Shown: positions 8,670 to 16,322, counted from the stretch's first letter. The stretch is DNA of 64,000 bases from Alphaproteobacteria bacterium (GCA_017983635.1 JAGOBA010000013.1:44252-108251); one strand, 5' to 3'. The notes: generated from the letters alone by a model not told the origin. Program-made: numbers and translations.

Positions 8670-10016
8670 CTAAACCGCCGCCGCGTGACGCGCCGCCTGG
8701 GGCTGCAGATAAGAATCGAAGACCGCGCAAACGAGGCGCAGGCCGGCACGCGCTTCATCGGGAATGCGCAAGCGGTATCCATCGACGTCGACCAAGCCTT
8801 CCGCTTGCAGCGCGGCAAGACGCTCCCGCTCAACCGCGAAAGCGTTTGGTCCGCAATCATAGTCCGCAGCGATGCTGCTCAAATCGACCGCGAGATCGCA
8901 CATCAGGCGTTCGATGATCGCGCGCCGCACCCGATCGTCCGCCGTCACGGCCCGGCCGCGCACGGTTGCCGGTTCGCCACGGCGAATCTTGCCGCGATAC
9001 CCGGCTGCATCGGTGTCGTTCTGCGCATAGCCTTGCGGGAAGGCCGAAATCGCCGAGGCGCCGAAGCCGATCAGCGCGGCGGCAGCATCGGTCGTATAGC
9101 CCTGAAAATTCCGCGAGAGCGTCCCCGTGCGCAGCGCGACCGCCATGGGATCGTCGGCCCGCGCAAAATGATCGAGCCCGATCGGCGCATAGCCGTAAGC
9201 GATCATCGCCGCGTTCGCGGCATCGTATTGCTGCAGGCGTTCCTCGCCCCCGGGCAAAGTGGCGGCGTCGATCAGCTGTTGATGGCGTTTCATGTCCGGC
9301 ACGTGGGCATAGCCGAAGATCGCCACGCGTTGCGGCGCCAGGGTTTGAACCTCGTCGATCGTGCGGCGCACGTCGTCGACCGTTTGATGCGGCAGACCGT
9401 ACATGAGATCGACATTCAACGCCGTAATGCCGGCATCGCGCAGCCGCTCCACCGCTTCACGCGTTTGAGCCATCGGCTGCCAGCGATTGACCGCCCGCTG
9501 AACCTGCGGATTGATGTCTTGCACGCCCAAGCTGGCGCGGGTGACGCCGGCCTGGGCGAACGCATCGACGACGTCCGCGCGCAAGGTGCGCGGATCGATT
9601 TCGACCGCGAACTCGGCCGAAGGCCGCACGTCGAAGCGGCCACGGATCGCACCGGCAATGCGTGCGATGTCGCGGGGGCTCAGCATGGTGGGCGAACCGC
9701 CGCCGAAGTGAATATGCGTCACCGGCCGCCCCTGCCCCAGGACCTCGCCCACCATGTCGAATTCGCGCAGCAACACGTCGACATAGGCGGCGATCGGCAC
9801 ATAGGAGTTCACGACGCGCGTGTGGCAGCCGCAGAACCAACAGAGCCGGTCGCAAAACGGAATATGGAAATAGAGCGACAGCGGCGCGTCGAGCGGGAGG
9901 TCCGACAGCCAGCCGTGGACCGTCGCCCCGCCGACGCCGGCGTTGAAATGCGGCGCCGTCGGATAGCTGGTGTAGCGCGGCACGCGCGCCGAGAGCAGTT
10001 CGGATCTTGTGACCAT
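8670..10016 (-). CDS. hemN: Oxygen-independent coproporphyrinogen III oxidase
   Basis: A 448-residue radical-SAM enzyme converting coproporphyrinogen III to protoporphyrinogen IX without oxygen in haem synthesis. It starts with the typical VPRYTSYPTAPHF. The iron-sulfur motif C-x3-C-x2-C is at C55/C59/C62 plus C64 (YFHIPFCDRLCWFCGC), followed by GGGSPT for SAM binding and the HemN-type GYTTDA(A) segment. The ATG at 10016 fits family N-termini; a TTG at 10064 would lie inside the FNR-like box. The box centre is 41.5 bp from this ATG, so transcription may begin at the start codon. It is followed by no clear operon partner; the cytochrome gene lies upstream on the same strand with its own box. 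Confidence 0.95.
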   Translation of the reverse strand: MVTRSELLSARVPRYTSYPTAPHFNAGVGGATVHGWLSDLPLDAPLSLYFHIPFCDRLCWFCGCHTRVVNSYVPIAAYVDVLLREFDMVGEVLGQGRPVTHIHFGGGSPTMLSPRDIARIAGAIRGRFDVRPSAEFAVEIDPRTLRADVVDAFAQAGVTRASLGVQDINPQVQRAVNRWQPMAQTREAVERLRDAGITALNVDLMYGLPHQTVDDVRRTIDEVQTLAPQRVAIFGYAHVPDMKRHQQLIDAATLPGGEERLQQYDAANAAMIAYGYAPIGLDHFARADDPMAVALRTGTLSRNFQGYTTDAAAALIGFGASAISAFPQGYAQNDTDAAGYRGKIRRGEPATVRGRAVTADDRVRRAIIERLMCDLAVDLSSIAADYDCGPNAFAVERERLAALQAEGLVDVDGYRLRIPDEARAGLRLVCAVFDSYLQPQAARHAAAV

Positions 10017-10050
10017 ACGGACAACTATGCCGGCCCGTGGTGACGCAGCA

Positions 10051-10064
10051 TTGATCCAAAACAA
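10051..10064 (-). promoter_or_regulatory. FNR/Anr-like box of hemN
   Basis: TTGTT-N4-ATCAA on the minus strand matches nine of ten positions of the FNR/Anr consensus TTGAT-N4-ATCAA. The centre is 41.5 bp before the hemN ATG, the class II activator spacing to a transcription start. A CATAGT element at 10024-10029 lies where a -10 box would be for a start at 10016. Anaerobic activation of hemN by FNR-type proteins is well established in proteobacteria. Confidence 0.7.
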
Positions 10065-10082
10065 GGCGACCCGATCAGGGCG

Positions 10083-10736
10083 TCAAGTGTTCGGCCGCTT
10101 GCGCCCCGTGATCATCGACAGGACCAAGCTTTCCTTATGGCTGATGCTGGCCACGACCACGCCGGCGACGTGGAAGACGATGAGAATCAGGGTCAGATTG
10201 GCGAACAGCTCATGCACCTCGCCCAGCGCGCTGTGTTCGCCCCGCTCCCGCCCCTCCGCCGCCTCGCCGTCATCCGCGCGCGCAACATCGAGCGTGGGCG
10301 CGGGCATGCCGCGATCGAGAACCAAACTGAGCGGCCCTTCGCCGTGCGAAGAGGCGAGTTCCGCCATGCCGGTGATGACCGTGCCCGAGAGCGCCAGCAA
10401 CAGCGCGAACACCATCATCGCGCCGGCCGGCGAATGACCGAGATAGCGTTCCGCCTGACCGCGGAGCAGCGCCACAAGATAGGTCGTGGCCTTCAAGGGG
10501 CTGTAGGCGAAGTCGGCGAAGCGCGCGTGCGCCGGCCCGACGACACCCCACGCAATGCGCGCCAAAACATACGCCCCCACGATGTAGCCCGCCCATTCAT
10601 GCAGCTCCAGCGCCTCATCCTCCGTCACATAGGCGACGACAAACGCGATCACCAAGGTCCAATGGCCGATCCGAACGAACGGATCCCAAACCGGAACGGT
10701 CTGCGGCGCAGGCGGCGTAACCGCCGAGATTGCCAT
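10083..10736 (-). CDS. Cytochrome b561 / Ni-hydrogenase-type membrane cytochrome b
   Basis: A 217-residue integral membrane protein with four to five hydrophobic helices. Candidate haem-ligand histidines are H25 (VRIGHWTLV), H46 (LELHEWAGY), H175 (LGEVHELFANL) and H189 (LIVFHVAGV), in the order of the bacterial b561/CybB-like family. It would pass electrons in the inner membrane, for instance to a periplasmic c-type cytochrome or hydrogenase. No partner gene lies next to it. A loop rich in acidic residues at about 150-170 is longer than usual. AAGGA precedes the ATG. An FNR-like box upstream suggests induction under low oxygen, shared with hemN. Confidence 0.85.
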   Translation of the reverse strand: MAISAVTPPAPQTVPVWDPFVRIGHWTLVIAFVVAYVTEDEALELHEWAGYIVGAYVLARIAWGVVGPAHARFADFAYSPLKATTYLVALLRGQAERYLGHSPAGAMMVFALLLALSGTVITGMAELASSHGEGPLSLVLDRGMPAPTLDVARADDGEAAEGRERGEHSALGEVHELFANLTLILIVFHVAGVVVASISHKESLVLSMITGRKRPNT

Positions 10737-10799
10737 GCGTGGTCGTCCTTATGAGGAGGGCGCGAATACGCATTGCACGCCACAGCGGCGGTGGCGTCG

Positions 10800-10813
10800 T
10801 TGACCAGGATCAA
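10800..10813 (-). promoter_or_regulatory. FNR/Anr-like box of the cytochrome b gene
   Basis: TTGAT-N4-GTCAA on the minus strand matches nine of ten consensus positions. Placing it at -41.5 predicts a transcript start near 10765. A TGCAAT sequence at 10772-10777 sits at the -10 position, leaving a leader of about 29 bases before the ATG at 10736. Confidence 0.75.
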
Positions 10814-10900
10814 GGCATTGGCAGCCTGAAGCGGCACAAGGGTCGGGCACGCATTGCAATGCGCCAGTTGCCCCGCTTTCACGTCACTTCACTTACGATC

Positions 10901-11000
10901 GTCATGGCCGGGCTTGCCGCCTTCGCTAAAGCTATAGCGGCCGAGTTATTGCCAACGTCGCCCGCCGTAGCCTTTGGCGTAGGCGGGACCCGGCCATGAC
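10901..11000. repeat. Dispersed palindromic repeat, copy A
   Basis: Begins GTCATGGCCGGGCTTGCCG and ends with GACCCGGCCATGAC, so its termini are inverted repeats of one another. Its whole interior recurs in opposite orientation, with only a few differences, in the right half of copy B (12188-12277). It ends about 150 bp before the 13-bp repeat array. Confidence 0.85.
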
Positions 11001-11152
11001 GAGTCAAATTGCGCCGAAGCGACAACAGGTACGCTTATACGCAGATTCCCACCCTATCCAAAATCAGCGCCGAAAATAGCTGAAAGCGCCGAAGATGAAA
11101 AGAACAAATTGCCAACCAAATTGTCGCAGAGTATAAGAGAACGTGATTTTCG

Positions 11153-11243
11153 GTCTTGGCGTTCGGTCTTGGGCTTTGGTCTTGGCCCCGAGTCTTGGCC
11201 GACGGTCTTCACCGGGAGTCTTGGCCCTAAGTCTTGGGCGGCC
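11153..11243 (+). repeat. Seven 13-bp tandem repeats, unit GTCTTGG-N6
   Basis: GTCTTGG (once GTCTTCA) recurs at 11153, 11166, 11179, 11192, 11205, 11218 and 11231, an exact 13-bp period over 91 bp with the last six bases of each unit variable. The spacing is not a multiple of three. The array stops 74 bp before the ATG at 11318. A GTATAAG element lies just upstream near 11131. It could be a binding array for a regulator or an iteron-like structure. Confidence 0.9.
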
Positions 11244-11317
11244 GATGGGCGGAAAACGTGAGGACACGCGCCCCGTCCAAGACCAAACATCCCCAATCCC
11301 CACAAACGGAGACGCAA

Positions 11318-12010
11318 ATGGAAATTTCCTTCGGCCCCGCGCGCGCCTTAGACGCCGGTGTTTGGGCAGGCACGCTCTCGCCGGCCGTGGCGAAACGTTT
11401 GCCCGGCGCGCCGTTGAAGAGTGCGGGACCGCATGTGTTGGTGTTGCAGCAACCGGCGTGGAACGGCACGGAGTTGAAGGCGCCGTTCGACGGTGTGAGC
11501 GTGCTAGCCATTGGCGCGGGCGAGGCCGCGATCTTTTTGAGCGCGGCGCCAAGCGCGCCGTTTGAGCCCGCCGCGCGCGCCACCACGGCACTGCCAGCAA
11601 CCGCGGCGCCCCAAGCGACCGCGCCAGACCAGGCAAGCCCAGGCCACACCGGCGACGACAGCGCGTTCGTGGCCGAGTGCGCGCAACTGGGCACCGACAT
11701 GGAGCGCGTGGGCAAAGCGCTGATCGCCCGCATCCGCGCGACCACCGACGGCGCTTTGGCCCGCCAGACGAACCCGCGTTTGTTCGTGGAGACGCCCGAC
11801 AATTTCTGGAGCGTCGAGATCCAACCCCGCCGTGGCGCGATCAAACTGGTCGTGCGCACAAGCGAAACCAAACTCCTGCGCGCCGGCCTCCCCTACGAAC
11901 CCGAACGCCCGCCGTCCTACTGGGCGATGAAAATCTACGGCGACCAGGACGTCGAAACGGCGCTGCGGTTTTTGGCGGTGGAGACGAAGGCGACGGCGCA
12001 GGCGACGTAA
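11318..12010 (+). CDS. Unknown protein behind a tandem-repeat array
   Basis: A 230-residue protein not recognised with confidence. The first 80 residues (M-E-I-S-F-G-P-A-R-A-L-D-A-G ... GVSVLAIGAGEA) faintly resemble the N-terminal macro-like domain of leucyl aminopeptidases. An Ala/Pro/Thr-rich linker (about 90-125) follows, then a helical-plus-strand C-terminal half with FWSVEIQPRRGAIKLVVR, reminiscent of small domains in DUF5655-type proteins. No signal peptide, membrane helix or catalytic motif was seen. The ATG at 11318 is preceded by GGAGACG; the frame is open further up to 11234, but that part overlaps the end of the 13-bp array. The gene stands alone between inverted copies of the palindromic repeat. 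Confidence 0.7.
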   Translation: MEISFGPARALDAGVWAGTLSPAVAKRLPGAPLKSAGPHVLVLQQPAWNGTELKAPFDGVSVLAIGAGEAAIFLSAAPSAPFEPAARATTALPATAAPQATAPDQASPGHTGDDSAFVAECAQLGTDMERVGKALIARIRATTDGALARQTNPRLFVETPDNFWSVEIQPRRGAIKLVVRTSETKLLRAGLPYEPERPPSYWAMKIYGDQDVETALRFLAVETKATAQAT

Positions 12011-12077
12011 GCACGACGGCACGATAGCGCCATCCCCCTTGTCGTCAGGGCGTCGTTCGTCGATACAAAAAAATCGC

Positions 12078-12277
12078 GTCATGGCCGGGCAAGCGTAGCG
12101 CGACCCGGCCACCCAGTGCGCGCACGTCCGTGCGCGCCGATGACTCATGCAAATCTAAGCCGCGCTGCCGCGCGACGACTGGGTGGCCGGGTCCCGCCTA
12201 CGCCAAGGCTCCGGCGGGCGACGTTCGCAATACTCGGCCGCCGTAGCTTTAGCGAAGGTGGCAAGCCCGGCCATGAC
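12078..12277. repeat. Dispersed palindromic repeat, copy B (compound)
   Basis: Two joined palindromic parts with terminal GTCATGGCCGGG and CCCGGCCATGAC. The inner arms GACCCGGCCACCCAGT and ACTGGGTGGCCGGGTC pair with each other. The right half is an inverted near-copy of copy A at 10901-11000. Its right edge interrupts the chaA-like relic. Confidence 0.85.
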
Positions 12278-12656
12278 AAATTTTGGGATTTGGTGCTCCC
12301 CACTTTAGCGCGGCGCGCGCGCCCTGAAGCTGGAAGTGCTGGACGTGATGCTGCACCTCGCCCACCAGCAGCGACAGACCGACGATCCCGTTACAGGCGA
12401 TCATGACGGCGGCATAGACGGCATCGCGCGCCAGCCCCGCCTTTGCATCGGGTTCGACCAGCATGACCGACACGATGATCGCCACTTCGATGATGGTGAC
12501 GGCAACAGCCAGGATCAACGTGCCGAACGGTTCGCCCACGCGGTGGGCGACGACCTCCGCATGATAGACCGCCGCAAACACCAAGGCGGCCAGCACGAAC
12601 CCCGCAACCACGACAAGCGGCGCCGTGAGATCGACCACGAACGCAAGCCCGAGCAC
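12249..12656 (-). pseudogene. N-terminal remnant of a ChaA-type Ca2+/H+ antiporter
   Basis: The segment LVFAAVYHAEVVAHRVGEPFGTLILAVAVTIIEVAIIVS and the following VGLSLLVGEVQHH are the first helices and signature of cation/proton antiporters of the ChaA family, which normally have about 360 residues. After QHFQLQGA (near 12317) the frame runs into palindromic repeat B, and the rest of the transporter is absent. Similar sequence (SWVVPVVGACVLGLAF) continues upstream of the GTG at 12656 without a clear start codon. The gene is therefore a dead fragment, with the lost part deleted or displaced at the repeat. Confidence 0.75.
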
Positions 12657-12950
12657 ACAGGCGCCAACGACCGGAACAACCCAAGACCAGCACGGAAGCG
12701 CGTGTCTCGACCTTCGTTCCGTTTCCGCGCAGAGCCCGTTTAGCGGTACGGTTCACCGCCAACAAGTGCCAAGGGCAAACACCGGCGTCGAAGAAGCCGT
12801 ATCGCGGACGCGCGGATCGCCGCCCCGGGAACGTAGACCCCACCTCGGCGGCAATAGCATCAGATAGCTTTGGCCCAAACCTGTGACAGCGCATGTAGAT
12901 CAGCTCGATTACGCCGCCCATCATGCCGCGCCCGCCGATACCAACTCATC
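12657..12950. other. Stretch between the chaA relic and darG
   Basis: A minus-strand open frame starting at 12924 reads M-M-G-G-V-I-E-L-I-Y and runs out of frame into the chaA relic. I cannot match it to a family. No ribosome binding site or repeat supports a gene. Confidence 0.35.
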
Positions 12951-13988
12951 TTACGCCTTGAGCCAACCCTTGTCCTTCAGCGCAACGAACGCGAGTCCGA
13001 CCTGACGATCAGTAAAGCGCCGTTTGTAGTCGCTCCAAGCATGAACTCTAGCGACGGCTTCTTGAGGCGAGCGCGCTCCCTCACGGGTCGCAACCCAGTG
13101 AACCGTCGCCAACAGCTCGAGACCGAAAGGCGTTTCGTAACCTGAAACCAAGTCCCCAACGCGCGCGAAGCGCGCCCGTGTTTCCGAATCGTTAGCAAGA
13201 AATGCTCCGGCCTCTTCAACTGCACCGGGCACTAGCTTCAGCTGCTTGTCAGGCGCATCGCCGCCATCAGCATACCCCGATATCAGATGGCCCTCGACCG
13301 CGCGCAAAACATGCCGCAAGTTCTCCGCATACGGACCGTAGTGCGCCTTTGAATAGCTAAGCCTCAAGCGTTGCCCTGCCTCTTGCATGAAATACATCAG
13401 CTTGTGCACTTCAAGCAGAGTCACGAACGGATCGAGAAGCCCGCCGAGGTACCGATTGATTAACTCAACAAGGGCCGCACGACCAGACGTCATCTCGGGA
13501 ACAGCAGTCGAAGGAGTGATTGCAACACTTCCAGCGTGAGGTTCGAAGACAATGATTTCGACACCCGATAGGCGCCCTAGCTCAACCTCAATGCGCTTGC
13601 GAACCTCGGTCCACTCCAATCCACCGAGTCCTGCGCCCAGAGGTGGGAGTGCTATGGATCGAATCTTGCGCGCGCCGATCTCGTGCGCCAACGCCTTCAG
13701 CCCCGACTCAATGTCTTCGATCCTGCTCTTGCCACGCCAATGGCGCTTAGTTGGAAAGTTGATAATGAATTTCGGATTAGTCATCGTGCCGGTTTCGAAG
13801 ACGAACATTCGGCCAGGCTGAACCTCGCTGCGCTCGCAAGCCGCTGCGTAAGCTTTAAAATTAGCCGGAAAAATCTCTTTGAATTGCAGCGCGACGCCAC
13901 GCCCCATCACACCGACGCAGTTCACCGTATTAACGAGCGCATCTGCGTCGATTGCAAAGAGATTTCCTGTCCGATAGTCGACCATCAT
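12951..13988 (-). CDS. darG: DarG-type macrodomain antitoxin (ADP-ribosyl-DNA glycohydrolase)
   Basis: A 345-residue protein of the DarG family. DarG removes the ADP-ribose that the toxin DarT attaches to thymidine in DNA, and its C-terminal domain binds DarT. The macrodomain spans about 1-155, with ALVNTVNCVGVMGRGVALQFK and the FPTKRHWRGKSRIEDIE segment, whose lysine (residue 81) corresponds to the lysine important in Thermus DarG. The C-terminal domain begins near MTSGRAALVELINRYL and shows LLEVHKLMYFMQEAGQ and YGPYAENLRHVL, typical for DarG. The toxin gene darT is normally directly upstream. Here that place is taken by a truncated MmeI-like gene whose TGA overlaps the darG ATG. No DarT was found in the window, so this is an orphan or rewired antitoxin. 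Confidence 0.9.
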   Translation of the reverse strand: MMVDYRTGNLFAIDADALVNTVNCVGVMGRGVALQFKEIFPANFKAYAAACERSEVQPGRMFVFETGTMTNPKFIINFPTKRHWRGKSRIEDIESGLKALAHEIGARKIRSIALPPLGAGLGGLEWTEVRKRIEVELGRLSGVEIIVFEPHAGSVAITPSTAVPEMTSGRAALVELINRYLGGLLDPFVTLLEVHKLMYFMQEAGQRLRLSYSKAHYGPYAENLRHVLRAVEGHLISGYADGGDAPDKQLKLVPGAVEEAGAFLANDSETRARFARVGDLVSGYETPFGLELLATVHWVATREGARSPQEAVARVHAWSDYKRRFTDRQVGLAFVALKDKGWLKA

Positions 13989-14827
13989 CGCACCTGTCTA
14001 ATAGTACCAATTCTTGAGTATCTGGACAGTAGGCCGGTGCGCGGGCGCGCACTGACGGCCGTGTTCAACGTCTCAAATAACTGCGCCAAACGCGGACCCG
14101 TATCGCTACCGTCATCGCGCGTGCCGTTAACGAGAAGATCAAGGAAGATATCTCGCGGGTCGAAGATGCCGGTGTCATCTGCAAACAGGCAGAAGACCAG
14201 GCGAACCAAAAATTGCTCCAAGTCGTGGCCGGCGTATCCCGACTCCTCAAGCGCGTCATGCAATTCGCCCATCAACTCGGATGCTTTGATATTGACGGGG
14301 TCTTGGTCCTTGAAAACGCGCCGCTCTAGGCCACGAACGAAGTTGAATTTTTCGACATGCTTAGCCAGTTCGCGGAGCGCGAACTTCGCTTCCTTGCCTT
14401 CATCGAGGTCATAGAGCTCGAAGGACTGGAAGTCGCTCACCAACAGGTAGCGCGGCAGATCGTCGGACCTCAGCGACGGAAAATAATCGAGAGCCTGCTC
14501 CTTCGCCTTCTTCAGGCTACGGCCCGCACTCTTTTGCTCGACGAGCAACACACCACGCCAGAAGAGATCAAGGAACCCGCGCTTGTTACCCAGGCGCTTG
14601 ACCGGTTCCTCGTAAGCGGCCACTTGTCGCCGTTTGACGCCGAACACTTCGAAGAAGTCGTTATAGAAGCTTTGCGTCTCACCTTTTTCGTACCGCGCGC
14701 TCTTCCAATCCTCTGCGAACTTCGCAGCGCGGGCTTTGACTTCGTTTGTACTTAGCAAGTGTCCGACTCCCGGGATGAACGGAACACCGTCAGTTAGCCT
14801 GGGTATCTGTGGCGCTCCAGCGGTCAA
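13985..14827 (-). CDS. Truncated MmeI-type restriction enzyme, nuclease part only
   Basis: A 280-residue protein matching the N-terminal third of type IIL (MmeI-like) restriction-modification enzymes, which are usually about 900 residues. The nuclease motif D-x9-E-x-K is intact: D87, E97, K99 in GFLDLFWRGVLLVEQKSAG. Helical connector sequence follows (ELMGELHDALEESGYAGHDLEQFLVRLVFCLFADDTGIF), then RLAQLFETLNTAV. It then departs into an unrelated tail (SARPRTGLLSRYSRIGTIRQVR). The methyltransferase and target-recognition domains are missing, so it cannot protect host DNA. The frame is clean and its stop overlaps darG (ATGATG), so it may still be translated. The annotated ATG is the first in frame; a TTG near residue 25 (L-L-S-T-N-E) is an alternative start. 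Confidence 0.85.
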   Translation of the reverse strand: MTAGAPQIPRLTDGVPFIPGVGHLLSTNEVKARAAKFAEDWKSARYEKGETQSFYNDFFEVFGVKRRQVAAYEEPVKRLGNKRGFLDLFWRGVLLVEQKSAGRSLKKAKEQALDYFPSLRSDDLPRYLLVSDFQSFELYDLDEGKEAKFALRELAKHVEKFNFVRGLERRVFKDQDPVNIKASELMGELHDALEESGYAGHDLEQFLVRLVFCLFADDTGIFDPRDIFLDLLVNGTRDDGSDTGPRLAQLFETLNTAVSARPRTGLLSRYSRIGTIRQVR

Positions 14828-14957
14828 CGGCCTGCAAGTGGCGAGGGATCGCCTTCATGCACATCTATGATGTTCTATATTTGTTCCAAAATCAAGTCCC
14901 ACTGAGCTGCTAGAAGTGGTCATAATGTGAACGTTGAAGAAGCCACCAGGCACAATT

Positions 14958-15240
14958 CGAACGCCCCATCCCGTCATCGCCTCGATCTCGAAATCGCGGC
15001 CGACCTCGCCACCCTGTGCCGAACGCTGGCGCTCGGCACGCCGCACACCGCTCACCGGCGAACGGCCGGCGAACGAGCTCATCGAAGCCTTGCAAAGATA
15101 GAGGCACTCAAACCCCGGCTCATCACATTCAACGGCCTCAGCTTCGACCGCCTGGCTGCGCTATCGCACCATGGCGCACGCCTTGCCCGCGCCGGGCATC
15201 GTGTGCCGCGCCTATTACAACGCTCAAGTTCAGGAACATG
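14958..15240 (+). pseudogene. Relic of a PolB-like 3'-5' exonuclease
   Basis: Pieces of one protein lie in successive plus-strand frames: TPLTGERPANELIEALQR, then IEALKPRLITFNGLSFD in a second frame, then LRYRTMAHALPAPGIVCRAYYN in a third. In order they match the family of predicted PolB-related 3'-5' exonucleases, with the pattern x-GERxxxELIxxLxxRIxxLKPxLVTFNGxSFDLPVLRYRAM. At least two frameshifts and the missing 5' and 3' ends show it is dead. This accounts for most of the gap between the MmeI fragment and the next gene. Confidence 0.6.
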
Positions 15241-15345
15241 CGGCAATCTCCGGATCGCACTTGTGAGTTTGTAACGCGCCCCTGACTCAAGCTCCGGATG
15301 ATCGCCCAGATGCATGTTACTCCCGCCGCCGGCACACTGGCCCCC

Positions 15346-16218
15346 CTACAACCCCGCCAGCCTGAGCCCGGCATTCGCCGCAATGAACGCAGCCGCCCCG
15401 CCAAGGGCCGCGAGGATATTCACCCCGAACCGCCGCAATGGATCGCGTCGAAAGATCGCGCGCGCCGCCGCCTTGGCATCGCGCGCCGGGTCGTTCTCCG
15501 CCGCGATGCGCCCGCCCGTGCGCGCCTCGCGCGCCGCCTTGGCGATCACGGCCACTGCCGCGGCCGTGGCCAGCCCCACCAGCAGCAAGAGCCCCGGCGC
15601 CGGCAGCGCGCGAACGAACGCCGTGTGGCTCACCAATATGCCCAACGCCACCGCGCCAAACCCCACAAGCGCTAAATTGATCCCGCTGCGCGAGAACGAC
15701 AGCACCTCCTCCCACCAAGTCACATCTGTCTTCACGTTCATCAGCACGCGCACGGAAAAGCGCAGCCATATGCTGTCCCCGATATCGAACAACAACACCG
15801 CGGCAATCGGAAATGCGGCGATCAAGATCGCGTCGGCCGCGCCCTCGGCCCCGGGCGCGACCGGCACCAACCCCGCGGCCAGTCCCGCCGCCAACGCCAT
15901 GACGACGCCCCACACCGCATCGAACACGCGGCTGCCCTTCTCGCCACCGCTCGCGCGGGTCCACGCGCCGCAATAAAGCAAGGTCAGCAGAAAGAAATGC
16001 TTCCAGTGCGGCTGAAACGAAAGCTCAAACCCGGCAAGCGCCGCTGCACGCTGCGCCAACGGCGCGATCCAACCGACCAAAACGCGCGTCACATCCTCAT
16101 AATAGGTCAACGCCAGGTCGAGCGGCGCCGCAAACGTCCCCATGTCAAAGCCATGCTTGACCAACAGCACCAACGAAAGCGCCGCGAAAACGACGCCGAA
16201 CCCATTGAACACGCCCAT
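15346..16218 (-). CDS. Polytopic membrane protein of unknown function
   Basis: About 290 residues from the ATG at 16218 with around six to seven hydrophobic helices (FNGFGVVFAALSLVLLV, HWKHFFLLTLLYCGAW, FDAVWGVVMALAAGLAAGLV, AAFPIAAVLLFDIGDSIW, GINLALVGFGAVALGIL, GLLLLVGLATAAAVAVI). A basic cytosolic loop rich in Ala/Arg (ENDPARDAKAAARAIF) precedes the last helix with DPLRRFGVNILAALGGA. No family was recognised. The same start region and the same C-terminal region recur at 17540-17772 as an internally deleted copy. A longer frame to 16269 crosses the repeated upstream segment, so 16218 is preferred. Confidence 0.65.
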   Translation of the reverse strand: MGVFNGFGVVFAALSLVLLVKHGFDMGTFAAPLDLALTYYEDVTRVLVGWIAPLAQRAAALAGFELSFQPHWKHFFLLTLLYCGAWTRASGGEKGSRVFDAVWGVVMALAAGLAAGLVPVAPGAEGAADAILIAAFPIAAVLLFDIGDSIWLRFSVRVLMNVKTDVTWWEEVLSFSRSGINLALVGFGAVALGILVSHTAFVRALPAPGLLLLVGLATAAAVAVIAKAAREARTGGRIAAENDPARDAKAAARAIFRRDPLRRFGVNILAALGGAAAFIAANAGLRLAGL

Positions 16219-16322
16219 ACTGGCCAGGTTAGCAACCGCAACCGCGGCTGTCGAAACACCTTCCCTCAAAGCCTGACGCGCGGTGGCACGCCTCTCGGGA
16301 CACGATTACCTGCCGCCGGATG
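16180..16322. repeat. Direct repeat, left copy (start region of membrane gene)
   Basis: Covers the first codons and upstream leader of the membrane-protein gene and ends at GACACGATTACCTG. The same sequence with scattered substitutions and small gaps is found at 17629-17772 in the same orientation. Confidence 0.75.

Noticed and set aside
8685..10043. Plus-strand frame of 452 codons opposite hemN
   Set aside because: The radical-SAM motif and complete HemN sequence are on the minus strand.
11153..11243. Short CRISPR-like array
   Set aside because: The unit is only 13 bp with a 7-bp constant core. CRISPR repeats are 23-47 bp with spacers of similar length, and no cas gene is present.
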